A stretch of 64,000 nt of DNA from Actinomyces provencensis (GCF_900155435.1 NZ_LT700212.1:2804602-2868601), one strand, 5' to 3'. Positions 17,885 through 27,774 are shown, counted from the stretch's first letter. Program-made: numbers and translations. Notes: generated by a model from the sequence alone, not told the origin.

Positions 17885-17909
17885 CCCGCCGCCACCATCA
17901 GGCGGCGGG
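17885..17909. terminator. Strong hairpin between convergent genes
   Basis: CCCGCCGCC and GGCGGCGGG form a 9-bp perfect stem with a 7-base loop, 22 bases after the stop of the TM2/Ltp gene and 50 bases from the end of the opposing gene. There is no T-tract, as is common for actinobacterial terminators. It could serve both directions. Confidence 0.65.
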
Positions 17910-17959
17910 GGCGGATGCAGCAGGGGAGGGGGGACGAGGGCGGCCACCGCCCGCCCCTG

Positions 17960-18991
17960 TCAGCCGGGGAAGCTCCAGCGCCTCCGCAGGGCCGCGTCCT
18001 TGGGCATGCCGTCGGCGAGGAACGTCATGGAGTCCGCCCGCCCCGACGGCAGCGCCCGGACCAGCACCCGGGTGGCACCCATCCGCGCAGACCTCTCCAC
18101 GAGGGCGGCCACCTCCGCGAGCACACCCGGTGGGACGGGGAGGGATTCCTCGCCGTCGTCCAGGAGGGTGACGGCGACGCCCTCGTCCCGGGCGTGGGCT
18201 GCGGCGTCGGCGAGCGGTGGCACCGTCAACCGCGGGGCACGGATGAGGTCCCGCACGGAGGCCTCCGTGACGAGGCACTGCCTGCCTGTCGCTGTGGGGT
18301 CGCCCCCGGCCAGACGTTCCAACAGAGGAGCGGATCGGGTGGACACGAGGTCCATGAGCTCCAGCCCGCGTTGCGTGGCGGTGCGGGCGGCATCGGCCTC
18401 CAGGCGTGCCAACTCCGCGGCCTCGTCGCTGATCCGGGCCGATCGGAGGCTCGTGCGGAGGATCTGGTACCACACCAGTCCGACGGCGAAGGGGAGGCAA
18501 GCGACGAGGATCTCGACGGTGGCGGAGAACAGCGAGGTGGAGGGGAGTCCTGCCAGCCAGAACGTCAACAGCGCGACCTGTGCGGCGAGACCGGCCGCGC
18601 CGGCAGCGCGGGCACCCCGTGCGGCGAGGAGGCCGAGGAGGTTCCCGGAGAACTGCCAGGCCCACATCTGGCTGTCCGGGGGTGAGTCGAGGGGCAGGAG
18701 CAGGGTGCAGGCGGCGACGGTCGGGGCGGCCGCGATGATGCCCGCGCGTACGGGCCCCAGGCAGGGCTCGCGTGAGGTGACGAGGTAGGACGACACCCCG
18801 AGCCAGGCCGAGCACAGGAGGTAACCGGCGACGGAGCCGCCGGCCCAGGCTGGGACGGACAGGGATGTCCCGATCACCCAGCAGACCATGAGGGCCCGCC
18901 GCATGGCCCGGGAGGTGATGCCGGAGGCCGAGGTGACGTCCGTCGTCCGGGGTCCCGGTGGGGTGGCACGCGGGTCGGGGGAGGCGCTCAT
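17960..18991 (-). CDS. Membrane protein resembling a degenerate sensor histidine kinase
   Basis: A 343-residue protein with about five to six membrane helices (residues 30-185), then a linker helix and a short C-terminal domain containing ADAAAHARDEGVAVTLL and VLAEVAALVERSARMGATRV. This follows the layout of NarL-class histidine kinases, but no phospho-acceptor His box, N box or glycine-rich ATP motifs are seen. The ATG at 18991 has GGAGG upstream and overlaps the last codons of the histidine kinase gene by 4 bases, so it is the third gene of the regulator-kinase operon. It may dimerise with or modulate the true kinase. Because the kinase gene upstream is interrupted, its transcription may now depend on the insertion element. 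Confidence 0.6.
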   Translation of the reverse strand: MSASPDPRATPPGPRTTDVTSASGITSRAMRRALMVCWVIGTSLSVPAWAGGSVAGYLLCSAWLGVSSYLVTSREPCLGPVRAGIIAAAPTVAACTLLLPLDSPPDSQMWAWQFSGNLLGLLAARGARAAGAAGLAAQVALLTFWLAGLPSTSLFSATVEILVACLPFAVGLVWYQILRTSLRSARISDEAAELARLEADAARTATQRGLELMDLVSTRSAPLLERLAGGDPTATGRQCLVTEASVRDLIRAPRLTVPPLADAAAHARDEGVAVTLLDDGEESLPVPPGVLAEVAALVERSARMGATRVLVRALPSGRADSMTFLADGMPKDAALRRRWSFPG

Positions 18992-19099
18992 GACGGTTCC
19001 TCCGACGGAGGCTGCCAGGTCAGGAGGATGCGGGTGCCGGTGCCGGGTCCTGAGCCCTGATCCACCGTTGTGGGGGTGGTTTTGGGGTGTCGGAACAGA

Positions 19100-19173
19100 G
19101 AAGATGCCCCTTCTGATCTGGGACAATGGGTGTTGGTAGACAATCCATTTGACCAGGTCGAGGGGGCATCTTC
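19100..19173 (+). repeat. Inverted repeat in the IS1380 leader
   Basis: GAAGATGCCCC at 19100-19110 pairs with GGGGCATCTTC at 19163-19173 across a 52-base loop. It lies just before the GTG start of the transposase, whose start would be occluded in a long read-through transcript. This is a common protective feature of insertion sequences. Confidence 0.6.
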
Positions 19174-19176
19174 GAG

Positions 19177-20575
19177 GTGCAATCGTCTCACACTCACACC
19201 CGCCGTTTCACGCCCGTCTTCGATGAGGATCACTTGGTGTCGGCTGGGGGCCTGCCTGCGGTGATGGGCCTGGCCGAGCGGGCAGGCTTCACAGGTCTGC
19301 TGAAGGCGCGCCTCACGGTGGCTTCCCCCAACGCGCCCGTGAAGGTCCGCGCGCTGGTGGCGGGCATGCTGGCCGGTGCCGACACGATTGACGGCATGGA
19401 TGTCTTGCGGTCAGGAGGAACAGCGAAAGTGCTGGGGGCGGTGCGTGCTCCTTCCACGTTGGGGACGCACCTCAGGTCCTTCACCCATGGTCACACTCTC
19501 CAGTTGGGGGCCATCAACCGGGATCTCCAAGCCAACCTCGCACACCTGGTCCCCACCCTCTTCGGCAGTGATGAGCTGGTGATGGTCGACCTCGATGCTC
19601 CCCCGCAAGCGGGAGGTACCCCCACATTCGCGAGGTGCACGGGTACGCGAAGCAAGCGGTGGCGTATGGGTACAACCATGTCAAGGGTCTCAATGCCCTG
19701 GTTGCCACCATCAGCACCGAGCACTCTGCGCCCGTCATCGCTGGGGCCCAACTGCGTCGCGGCAACGTGAAGTCGGGGGATCATGCTGCCTGGCATGCCA
19801 CGAGAGCCCTCACCCTGGCGAAGAAGGTCCGCCCCGCAGCCCAGATCATGGGTCGGGCTGACAGCGCGTTTTGCACCTGCACCTTCGTCCACGCCTTCCA
19901 AGACGCCGGATGCTGGTTCTCCGTCACGGTGCCCCAATGGTCGAGCGTGATCCGAGCCATCACCATGATCGAGGAAGATGCCTGGGTGGGGATCCACTAC
20001 CCGGACGCCATCTTCGAAGAAGACACCGGAGAGTGGATCAGTGACGCTGAGGTCGCTGAAGTCCCTTCTCAACCGCCTTCACCTCTCACCCCAAGAAGGA
20101 CCAGGTGACGTGCCGCCTGATCGTGCGACGCGTCAAGCGGTTGAACACGAAGGCTCATACGGGTCAGGGGGAACTCTTCGACACGTACAGGTACCACCCC
20201 TCACTCACCAACTCCACCCTGGCCATGCTGGAAGCCGATGAGCGCCACCGAGGCCATGCCATCATCGAACAAGTCATGGCCGAACTGAAGGGCAACGCCT
20301 TGGCCCACCTGCCCTCAGGCCGCTTCACCGCCAACGCCGCCTGGCTGCAGCTGGCCATCCTCGCCTTCAACATCTCTCGCGCCGCAGCCCACAAGGCGGG
20401 CATGAACACCGCCCGCATGCCCACCATCCGCCAGCGCCTGGTCATGGTGCCAGCCCGCATCGCCCACCGCTCCAGGCGCCGATTCCTGCACTACCCCACC
20501 CACTGGCCCTGGCAGCAGGAGTTCATGGACCTGTGGGACCACGCCACCGGCAGCGACCCGCCCATCGCGGCCTGA
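19177..20575 (+). pseudogene. IS1380 transposase, frameshifted
   Basis: The transposase is readable in three frames. The first runs from GTG 19177 to about 19600 (ending near VMVDLD, the first catalytic Asp region). The second runs from about 19625 to 20070 (HGYAKQAVAYGYNHVKGLNA, with RADSAF as the second Asp region). The third runs from about 20075 to 20575 (RGHAIIEQVMAELK with the catalytic Glu, then ALAHLPSGRFTANAAWLQLA). The first shift coincides with about 26 extra bases at 19599-19624 containing a small palindrome; the second is a one- or two-base change near 20065. The copy should not encode an active enzyme unless these are sequence errors. Confidence 0.85.
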
Positions 20576-21991
20576 CCACCACCCACACAGCCCCACCGGG
20601 CCCAACCCCGAGGAACCCCAGGACAAGCCGACACCAGCGGTCGGAGAACCAGTCACACCCACACCCCTCCACGAGACCTCCCACGGGATCACTCGACCCA
20701 CCCACCCCAAAACGGTGGATCAGGGCTGAGAGGACGCGGGCCGAGCCTCCGGCGATGGACCTCATGCGCTCCAGGATGCCGACACGGATCCCGAGGCGCT
20801 GGGGGGCAACCGTGGTGGGGTCGAAGCCGGGCCCCGAGTCGGTCACGGTCACCAGGAGGACGCCGTGGGTCGTGTCCATGCCGAGGGTCACGGCGGCGCC
20901 CGGTGCGTGCAGCGCGCAGTTGCGCAGTGCCTGCCGGGCGGCGGCGGTGACGAGACCCCTGACATCCGTGGGGACCACGAGGCCCGGCCCGGACACGCTG
21001 AAGTGGGCGCCCGAGCCCTCGGCGAGGACCCTGAGGTCCTCACGGAAGCCTCCCGTGGCTTTCCCGGACGGGAGTGGGAGCGGGCCACCACCCCCAGCGC
21101 CTCCCGTCGGGACGTCCAGTTCTCGCCAGCGCTCCAGGAGACCGAGGGTCTGACCCGCCTGCTCTGCGATCGCGTCGCGTGTCGCGGGGGTCGCGACCGC
21201 GCCGGCGAGCAGGGTGGCGAGGACCTCGTCGTGGACGACCCCGTCGACCCGGGTGCGCTCGCGTTGCCAGGCGAGGGCCAGTGCCCGGGACTCCGCGGTG
21301 GAGCGGGCCACCTCGTCGGCCGTGGCCTGGCGGGCGAGCTGGGAGCGCATCGCGTCGATGAGGGTCACGAAGACGATGTTGCCGACGTGGAGTCCCACGG
21401 TCCCCCACCAGGAGTGCTCCGGGTGCGCGCCCGAGAGGATCGCCAGGGCCGGGACGCTGGCGACCGAGGTGATGGCGTACACGTAGGCCCAGCGGACGGG
21501 CAGGATGACGATCGCGGCGCCGATGGCCAGTGGCTCCAGCGTCCAGGTCCAGGGGACCTGCCACACGCCATCTCCTGAGGCGGCGTCGAAGGTGAGCGTC
21601 GTCAGCGGGACCAGGACCACCACGGCGGTGGACACGCGTCGGATCCACTCCCGGCCAGCCCACCAGGAGACGGGCACCGCAGCGACCACGGCGAGTGAGA
21701 CGAGACCGGCCAGGACCACCCACCACCCCGCCACCCCGGAGAAGGGGGCGGGGACGGAGGCGATGCCCGCAGCCAGCAGGACGGGGCCGGCGGCGGAGGT
21801 GGCGCGCGCGATGATGGTGTCCGCCCGCTCACGTGCCGAGGTGGACGGTCCGGTTCCGGCGTGCGGGCGGGGGCTCGCGCCGGACCCCGGGTTGCCTCCG
21901 GCAGCGGGCCCGGTGTCGGGCCCGGTGGCATCTCCCGCACCGGCACCGGGGAAGGTCGAGCGACCGCCCGGGCCGGGGGTCGTCGCCGCGC

Positions 21992-22624
21992 TCACGCGTC
22001 CCCCGGCAGGACACCGTCCTCGACTGCCCGGCGGTAGAGGTCGACCTTGGTGTCGGCCGGTCGGGAGACGGCCGCGTACTTGGAGCGGATGTGGCGGATG
22101 TGGTCGAGGACCGTGTCCCGGGAGATCCTGAGGTGGCGGGCGACCGAGTCGGCCTTCTCCCCCGAGGCGTAGAGACCGAGGACCTCCCGCTCGCGCGGGG
22201 TGAGGTGGACGGCGGCCTCCAGGTCGGCGTCGATGGCCGCCGCCCAGTCGGTCGAGGCGACCACCTCTCCTCGCAGCCCGGCGCGCACGCCCTCGATGAT
22301 GACGTCCACGGGTTCACGTTTGGAGATGATCCCCAGGACGTTGGCAGCTGCGGCCTCCCGCAGCAGGGCGACGCTCTCCCCGGAGGTGTAGGCGATGACG
22401 GCACAGCCCTGTGAGCGGAGGTGGTCGACGTTGTCAGCGGGGCGGGAACCGTCGGCGAGACGCAGGTCCAGGAGGACGAGGTCGGGTGCGGGTGCGGCAC
22501 CGAGGAGTTCGTCGACGGTCGGGGCGGCGGCAACCTCGCCGATCTCGGGCAGCTCGCTCAGGCAGTCACGGAGTCCCGTGATGACGAGGTAGTGGTCCTC
22601 GACCAGCCCCAGTCTCGCTCCCAT
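21992..22624 (-). CDS. NarL/FixJ-family response regulator
   Basis: A 210-residue two-component regulator. The receiver domain (about 1-120) has the acidic pair ED at residues 9-10, the phospho-acceptor D53 in LLDLRL and the switch residues at YTS and SKRE. The LuxR-type helix-turn-helix lies at about 140-190 (LTPREREVLGLYASG). I use the ATG at 22624 because the receiver domain starts directly after it; the longer frame upstream adds unrelated residues. It overlaps the kinase gene by 4 bases, so regulator, kinase and kinase-like protein are one operon. With the kinase broken it may be uncoupled from its signal. Confidence 0.9.
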   Translation of the reverse strand: MGARLGLVEDHYLVITGLRDCLSELPEIGEVAAAPTVDELLGAAPAPDLVLLDLRLADGSRPADNVDHLRSQGCAVIAYTSGESVALLREAAAANVLGIISKREPVDVIIEGVRAGLRGEVVASTDWAAAIDADLEAAVHLTPREREVLGLYASGEKADSVARHLRISRDTVLDHIRHIRSKYAAVSRPADTKVDLYRRAVEDGVLPGDA

Positions 22625-22804
22625 GCCGTCGTCCCCCTGAGTCGTGGGCGCGTGCCCGGGGACACGGTACCGTCTGCACCCCCCGGAAGTGGGGATGGTC
22701 CGGCAGTCCACCCCTGACGAGAATAGTTGTGCATGGGGCCCAGTGCATCAGCTCTGGACCGGAACCTTCACGTCGATCGACGTCCGTCCCACGAGGTGGC
22801 ACAC

Positions 22805-23182
22805 ATGTCAACATTCTGGCAGTCGTTCTGGCTGGTCATCGAGATCTTCCTCTTCATGGCATACCTCATCGTCTTCTTCCAGATCATCTCCGATCTCTTC
22901 CGTGACACCCGCCTCGGGGGTGTCGCGAAGGCGCTGTGGGTCGTCGTGCTCATGGTGCTGCCGATCCTCGGCGCACTCATCTACCTGATCGCGCGCGGCA
23001 GGGGTATGGACGAACGCCGTCGCGATGCCCAGATCACGGCCGAGAAGGGCGTCCAGGACTACATCCGCCAGACGGCCAACCGGAATCCGGCACAGGAGAT
23101 CGCCGAGGCGCGTTCGCTCCTGGACTCCGGGGCCATCACGCCCGCCGAGTTCGAGACCCTCAAGGCCAAGGCCCTGGCCTGA
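22805..23182 (+). CDS. PLDc_N plus SHOCT small membrane protein
   Basis: A 125-residue protein. Two membrane helices lie in the first ~60 residues, with the PLDc_N-like core ALWVVVLMVLPILGALIYLI ending in ARGRGM. A charged linker and a C-terminal SHOCT motif follow (EIAEARSLLDSGAITPAEFE, then TLKAKALA). The ATG at 22805 is preceded by GAGGTG. Such proteins are widespread in actinobacteria and of unknown function; SHOCT motifs are thought to mediate oligomerisation. It stands alone, diverging from the response regulator. Confidence 0.85.
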   Translation: MSTFWQSFWLVIEIFLFMAYLIVFFQIISDLFRDTRLGGVAKALWVVVLMVLPILGALIYLIARGRGMDERRRDAQITAEKGVQDYIRQTANRNPAQEIAEARSLLDSGAITPAEFETLKAKALA

Positions 23183-23268
23183 CACCGGTCTGTTGACTGC
23201 CCGACCCGGGCCAGCGGCCCTGCCCGACCCGACCCGAATCGGCGCGGACCCGCCCCGCCCGGCTCACC

Positions 23269-25875
23269 TCACAGCCACGGTCCGATGAGGCTGGCGGGAT
23301 CGGCGCGGACCTCCTCGACCGTTCCGGTGGAGATGATGCGACCGCCCTCCGACCCGGCGCCGGGACCCAGATCGATGACATGGTCGGCGTTGGCGATCAT
23401 GTCGGTGTCGTGCTCGATGACGATGAGGGTGGCGCCCGCGTCCATGAGGCGGTCGAAGACGCCGAGCAGGGTGTGGATGTCCAGCGGGTGCAGTCCGATG
23501 GAGGGCTCGTCGAAGACGAAGATCTGGTGGCGTTGGCCGCGACGGAGGTGTGTGGCCAGGCGCAGGCGCTGTGCCTCACCCCCGGACAGTGTCGGGGTCG
23601 GCTCCCCCAGTCGCAGGTAGCCCAGGCCGACATCGGCCAGGGACTGCAGGACGCGGGCGATGGACGGTTCCCCGGCGAAGACCTCGGTGGCCTCAGTGAC
23701 CGACAGACCCAGGACGTCGGCGATGGAACGCCCCTGCCAGTGCACCTCCAGGGTCTCCGGGTTGTAGCGTCCTCCCCCGCAGTCCGGGCAGCGCATGGGG
23801 ATGTCGGGCAGGTACTGGACGTCCAGGCTCAGTTCGCCCAGGCCCTGGCAGGTGGGGCAGCGTCCGGAGGTGGTGTTGTAGGAGAAGTGCCCGGCCTTCC
23901 ACCCGCGCTCGCGGGCGGTGGGGGTCGCTGCGAAGAGGCGACGGATCGGGTCGAACACCCCGGAGTAGGTGGCCGGGGTCGAGCGGGCATTGCGCCCGAT
24001 GGGGGTCGCGTCCACGCTGATGACGCGGCGGATGCCACCGTCGTGCAGCTCCTGGACGTGGTCGGGGAGCGGGCGGCCCTCGGAGGCGGCCTGCAGGGCG
24101 GGAACGAGGCTGTCCAGCACGAGGGCGCTCTTGCCGGCACCCGACACACCGGTCACCGCGGTCATGGCTCCGACGGGGAAGGTCGCCGTCACCCCGTGCA
24201 GGTTGAAGTGGTCACCGACGCAGACGCGGATCGCGCCCTCCCCCAGGAACACGGGTCGCTGGTCTCGCACCCTGCGCTGCCTGCCGGGATCCAGGAAGGG
24301 CCCGATGAGCGAGTGCGGGTCGTGACGCAACTCCTCGACGGTGCCCTGGGCGACGACGCGCCCGCCCTGCTCACCCGCGCGCGGTCCCATCTCGATGAGT
24401 TGGTCCGCGGCGGCCAGCACCTGGGTGTCGTGGTCCACGACCACCAGGGAGTTCCCATTGGCGACCAGGTGGTGCATGACGTCGACCAGTCCGTGGACAT
24501 TGGCGGGATGGAGGCCGATCGTCGGCTCGTCGAGGACCAGGAGCAGTCCGGTGGAGCGGCTGAGCACCGTGCGCGCCAACTGGATGCGCTGGCGTTCCCC
24601 CGTGGAGAGGGTGTCCCCGGAACGGTCCAGCCCCAGGTAGCCCAGACCCAGGGTGAGCAGTGGCGCCAGGGCGCGCGCGAGCTCCGTGCCGAGGCGTCGG
24701 GCGAACTCACGTGTGACGGGTGGCACGGAGTCGACGACGGTCGGGACCCAGGTGTCCAGGTCCTCCAGGGTCAGGGCGCAGGCCTCGGCGATGTTGCGTC
24801 CCGCCACCGTCGTGCGCAGGGCCTCGGGGCGCAGCCGGGTCCCGTGGCACTCGGGGCAGGTTCGGCGCACGAGGAAGCGGTCGGCACGTGAGGAGGGGGC
24901 GCCGTCCTCGCCCTCGCGCGCGATCTGCTCGACCGCCTCGAAGGCGTTGGTGTAGGCGGCATTGAGGGCGACGCCGGACCCGTTCTTGAGCGGGATGACG
25001 ATGCGGCGTGTCACGCGGGGGCCGTGCAGGACCGTCTCGCGCTCCTGCGCGGTGAGCTCCCGGTAGGGGATGTCCGTGCGCACGCCGAGCTCCGCCGCCA
25101 CCTGGGGCATGTTGGAGCGCATGAGGCCGTGCCAGGGCAGGACGGCGCCCTCGTCGATGGAGAGGTCCTCGTCGGGGACCAAGGTGGAGGGGTCGACCTC
25201 GCGGGTCTCACCCAGGCCGTGGCAGCGAGGGCACGCCCCCAGCGTGTTGAAGGAGAAGTCCTCGGCGCTGGGTGCCTCGAAGACCGCCCCGCAGGTGGGG
25301 CAGGTGCGCTGGGGGGAGACGCCCTGCAGGTACGAGGGCGGGACCGGGTGCCCGTTGGGGCAGCGGTGCATGCCCAGACGGGAGAAGACCAGACGCAGGA
25401 CGGCCAGCACCTCGCTCATCGTGCCCACCGTGCTGCGGGGCCCGGGCAGGGGTGGGCGTTGGCGCAGCGCGAGGGCCGGGGGCAGGAACCCGAGACGGTC
25501 CACGTCGGGGCGCGCCGGCTGGGCGATGCGGCGACGCGAGAAGGTGGAGAGGGCGTCGAGGTAGCGCCGGGATCCCTCCGCGTAGAGGACACCCATGGCC
25601 AGGGAGGACTTCCCCGATCCCGACAGGCCGGTGATGCCGACGAAGCGCCCGAGAGGGATGTCGAGGTCGATGTCGCGCAGGTTGTTGACTCGCGCGCCCC
25701 GCACCTCGATCGCGGTGGGACCCACCGACGTGGGGTCGACCGGGGTGGGACCAACCGGGGTGGCGTGTGCTGGCGTGGAATCCCCGGGCGTGAGGCCGGT
25801 CGCGGGGGCGACGGTCGGAGTGGGGCCGGTGGGGCTGGCGTGTGGGGGAACGGGGTTCCGGGATGGTCGGGTCAT
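23269..25875 (-). CDS. UvrA-like ABC ATPase (UvrA paralogue)
   Basis: An 868-residue soluble double ABC ATPase of the UvrA2/drug-resistance type. Two Walker A motifs (GLSGSGKSS and GVSGAGKSA) and two signatures (LSTGERQR and LSGGEAQR) are present. Zinc-finger cysteines occur as CPTC and CPRC in the first half, CPEC before the signature, and CPTC with CPDC in the second half. It is shorter than housekeeping UvrA (about 950), with a reduced UvrB-binding region, which favours a paralogue linked to DNA-damage or antibiotic tolerance. The N-terminal ~45 residues are a low-complexity Pro/Thr/Gly stretch. The start is uncertain: ATG at 25875 is preferred; an upstream ATG at 25935 adds 20 residues of no clear nature. 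Confidence 0.88.
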   Translation of the reverse strand: MTRPSRNPVPPHASPTGPTPTVAPATGLTPGDSTPAHATPVGPTPVDPTSVGPTAIEVRGARVNNLRDIDLDIPLGRFVGITGLSGSGKSSLAMGVLYAEGSRRYLDALSTFSRRRIAQPARPDVDRLGFLPPALALRQRPPLPGPRSTVGTMSEVLAVLRLVFSRLGMHRCPNGHPVPPSYLQGVSPQRTCPTCGAVFEAPSAEDFSFNTLGACPRCHGLGETREVDPSTLVPDEDLSIDEGAVLPWHGLMRSNMPQVAAELGVRTDIPYRELTAQERETVLHGPRVTRRIVIPLKNGSGVALNAAYTNAFEAVEQIAREGEDGAPSSRADRFLVRRTCPECHGTRLRPEALRTTVAGRNIAEACALTLEDLDTWVPTVVDSVPPVTREFARRLGTELARALAPLLTLGLGYLGLDRSGDTLSTGERQRIQLARTVLSRSTGLLLVLDEPTIGLHPANVHGLVDVMHHLVANGNSLVVVDHDTQVLAAADQLIEMGPRAGEQGGRVVAQGTVEELRHDPHSLIGPFLDPGRQRRVRDQRPVFLGEGAIRVCVGDHFNLHGVTATFPVGAMTAVTGVSGAGKSALVLDSLVPALQAASEGRPLPDHVQELHDGGIRRVISVDATPIGRNARSTPATYSGVFDPIRRLFAATPTARERGWKAGHFSYNTTSGRCPTCQGLGELSLDVQYLPDIPMRCPDCGGGRYNPETLEVHWQGRSIADVLGLSVTEATEVFAGEPSIARVLQSLADVGLGYLRLGEPTPTLSGGEAQRLRLATHLRRGQRHQIFVFDEPSIGLHPLDIHTLLGVFDRLMDAGATLIVIEHDTDMIANADHVIDLGPGAGSEGGRIISTGTVEEVRADPASLIGPWL

Positions 25876-26097
25876 CACTTCGAGGGTAGCCGTGTGCGCC
25901 AGGACGGGGCATGGATGGTGTCGCACCGTGTGCACGTGTTGCCGGTGCCCACTGTCACGCCTACCGTTGACGTGTCAACGAAATTGTCGACCTCGGTCCC
26001 GGACGTACCCGCGCCCCGACGTCGTCCGCCCCTCGCGACCGGACGTCGGCGCGCGGGCGTCGCCCTCGTCCCCGGGCCGGGTCGCCAGGAGCACACC

Positions 26098-27489
26098 ATG
26101 GCCTACGCCACCACCAACCCCCACACCGGGGAGGTCCTCGCGACCTTCCCCACCGCCACACCCGAGCAGATCGACGCCGCCATCGCCGGCGGTGACCGGG
26201 CTTTCAGGGCGTGGCGCGCGACCACGGCGGAGCACCGCGCGGGCATCCTCCAGCGCGCCGCCGACCTCCTGCGCGGTGACCACGAGCACTACGCCGGGAT
26301 CCTCACCCTGGAGATGGGCAAGCTCATCGGCGAGGCCGAGGCGGAGGTCGAGCTCTCGGCCAAGATCCTGGAGTACTACGCCCGCCACGGCGCAGAGTTG
26401 CTCGGACCTCGCCTCCTGCACGCCGAGGGCTACGGTGACACGGACGTGGCACTGGTCAATGACCCCCTCGGCGTCATCTACACCGTCGAGCCGTGGAACT
26501 TCCCCTACTACCAGGTCGTGCGCGTGGGCGCCCCGCTGCTGCTGGCCGGCAACACGATGCTGCTCAAGCACGCCTCGATCGTCCCCCAGGCGGCCCAGGC
26601 CATGGAGGGTCTGATGCAGGAGGCGGGCGCCCCGGAGGGCGTGCTGACGAACGTCTTCGCCTCCCACGAGGCCTCGGAGCAGATCCTCGCCGATCCGCGC
26701 GTGCGCGGCGTCGCCCTCACGGGCTCGGAGGGCGCCGGCGCATCGATCGCCGCCATCGCCGCGCAGAACCTCAAGAAGTCGACGCTGGAGTTGGGCGGCG
26801 CGGACGCCTTCATCGTCCTGGAGGACGCCGACGTGGACAAGGCCGCGCACTGGGCCGTCTTCGGGCGCCACTGGAACGCCGGGCAGGTCTGCACCTCCTC
26901 CAAGCGCCTCATCGTCGTCGACTCCGTGTACGACCACTTCCTGGAGGTCTACCGGGAGGGTGTGGCCGAGCTGGTCGCCGGTGATCCCATGGACCCTGCG
27001 ACCACCCTGGCGCCGCTGTCCTCCCAGGAGGCCGTGGACATCCTCCACGTCCAGGTCGACCACGCGAAGGAGGAGGGCGCCACGGTCGAGGAGATCGGCC
27101 GGGCCGTGCCCGACCACGGGGCCTTCTTCCGTCCCACACTCCTGACGGACATCCCCCTGGACTCCGACACCGCACACACGGAGTTCTTCGGCCCGGTCAC
27201 CCAGCTCTACCGTGCCCAGGACGAGGACGACGCCGTGAGTATCGCGAACTCCTCACCCTTCGGATTGGGCGGGACGGTGTTCTCCTCGGACATCGCACGC
27301 GCCCAGCACCTCGCCCGCCGCCTCGACACCGGGATGGTCTACATCAACCAGCCCACAGGTGTGAAGGCGGACATCCCCTTCGGAGGCACGAAGCGGTCCG
27401 GCTACGGACGCGAACTCGTCGATCTCGGGCTCACCGAGTTCGTCAACCAGAAGGTCGTCGTGGTCTCCGACATCGACGGGACCTTCTGA
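26098..27489 (+). CDS. NAD(P)-dependent aldehyde dehydrogenase, succinate-semialdehyde type
   Basis: A 463-residue cytosolic aldehyde dehydrogenase. Catalytic E231 lies in LELGG, catalytic C265 in GQVCTSSKR, and the cofactor segment EPWNFPYYQ is complete. The closest recognisable class is the shorter succinate-semialdehyde dehydrogenases that act on the GABA shunt intermediate. The frame is open far upstream, but ATG 26098 has AGGAG 8 bases upstream and begins with the typical YATTNPHTGE start. It diverges from the UvrA-like gene. Substrate preference is an inference. Confidence 0.9.
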   Translation: MAYATTNPHTGEVLATFPTATPEQIDAAIAGGDRAFRAWRATTAEHRAGILQRAADLLRGDHEHYAGILTLEMGKLIGEAEAEVELSAKILEYYARHGAELLGPRLLHAEGYGDTDVALVNDPLGVIYTVEPWNFPYYQVVRVGAPLLLAGNTMLLKHASIVPQAAQAMEGLMQEAGAPEGVLTNVFASHEASEQILADPRVRGVALTGSEGAGASIAAIAAQNLKKSTLELGGADAFIVLEDADVDKAAHWAVFGRHWNAGQVCTSSKRLIVVDSVYDHFLEVYREGVAELVAGDPMDPATTLAPLSSQEAVDILHVQVDHAKEEGATVEEIGRAVPDHGAFFRPTLLTDIPLDSDTAHTEFFGPVTQLYRAQDEDDAVSIANSSPFGLGGTVFSSDIARAQHLARRLDTGMVYINQPTGVKADIPFGGTKRSGYGRELVDLGLTEFVNQKVVVVSDIDGTF

Positions 27490-27774
27490 TCGGGAGGCCC
27501 TGACAGGAGGCCCCTGCTCACGGGCCCCGGGCGGAGGTCACGGACGGGGCCTCGGAGTGGGGCACGGGGAGAGTCGTCGGCCGGGAGGAGGAGCCCACAG
27601 GAGACAGACAGGACCGTCATCGAGACCGCCAAGGCCCGTGCCCGAGCATTGCCATGTCGGTCCCCGGGGAGCTCCGGAGGTGCTGCCGCCAGCAGAACCG
27701 GCGGGTGCCACCGTCAGCACCCGTGGGACCGGATCCATGTCCGACCGCCCACGACCACCCGCCAAGGAGTCCCC

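Larger units (their letters stand above)
19055..20725 (+). mobile_element. IS1380-family insertion sequence inside the histidine kinase gene
   Basis: The ends are inverted repeats beginning CCCTGATCCACCGTT, and the element is flanked by direct repeats CTGAG at 19050-19054 and 20726-20730. Length 1671 bp. It carries a transposase of the IS1380 family in three reading-frame pieces. Near the left end, an 11-bp inverted repeat (19100-19110 with 19163-19173) can form a hairpin that shields the transposase from read-in transcription. The exact target duplication and restored host frame indicate a fairly recent insertion. Confidence 0.92.
18988..21995 (-). pseudogene. Sensor histidine kinase interrupted by an IS1380-family element
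   Basis: The N-terminal part (21995 down to 20731) encodes membrane helices, a phospho-acceptor box DGVVHDEVL, an N-box-like NCALHAPG and a G1 box DSGPGFDP, and breaks off at GGSARVLS. The missing end, GPGTGTRILLTW plus a short tail, lies at 18988-19054 beyond the insertion. Subtracting the 1671-bp element and one copy of the 5-bp duplication joins them in one frame of 443 residues. The gene overlaps the response regulator gene (21992-21995) and the following kinase-like gene (18988-18991), both by 4 bases. As it stands the protein loses its last ~20 residues, including the final strand of the ATPase domain, and gains foreign residues, so function is doubtful. Confidence 0.9.
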
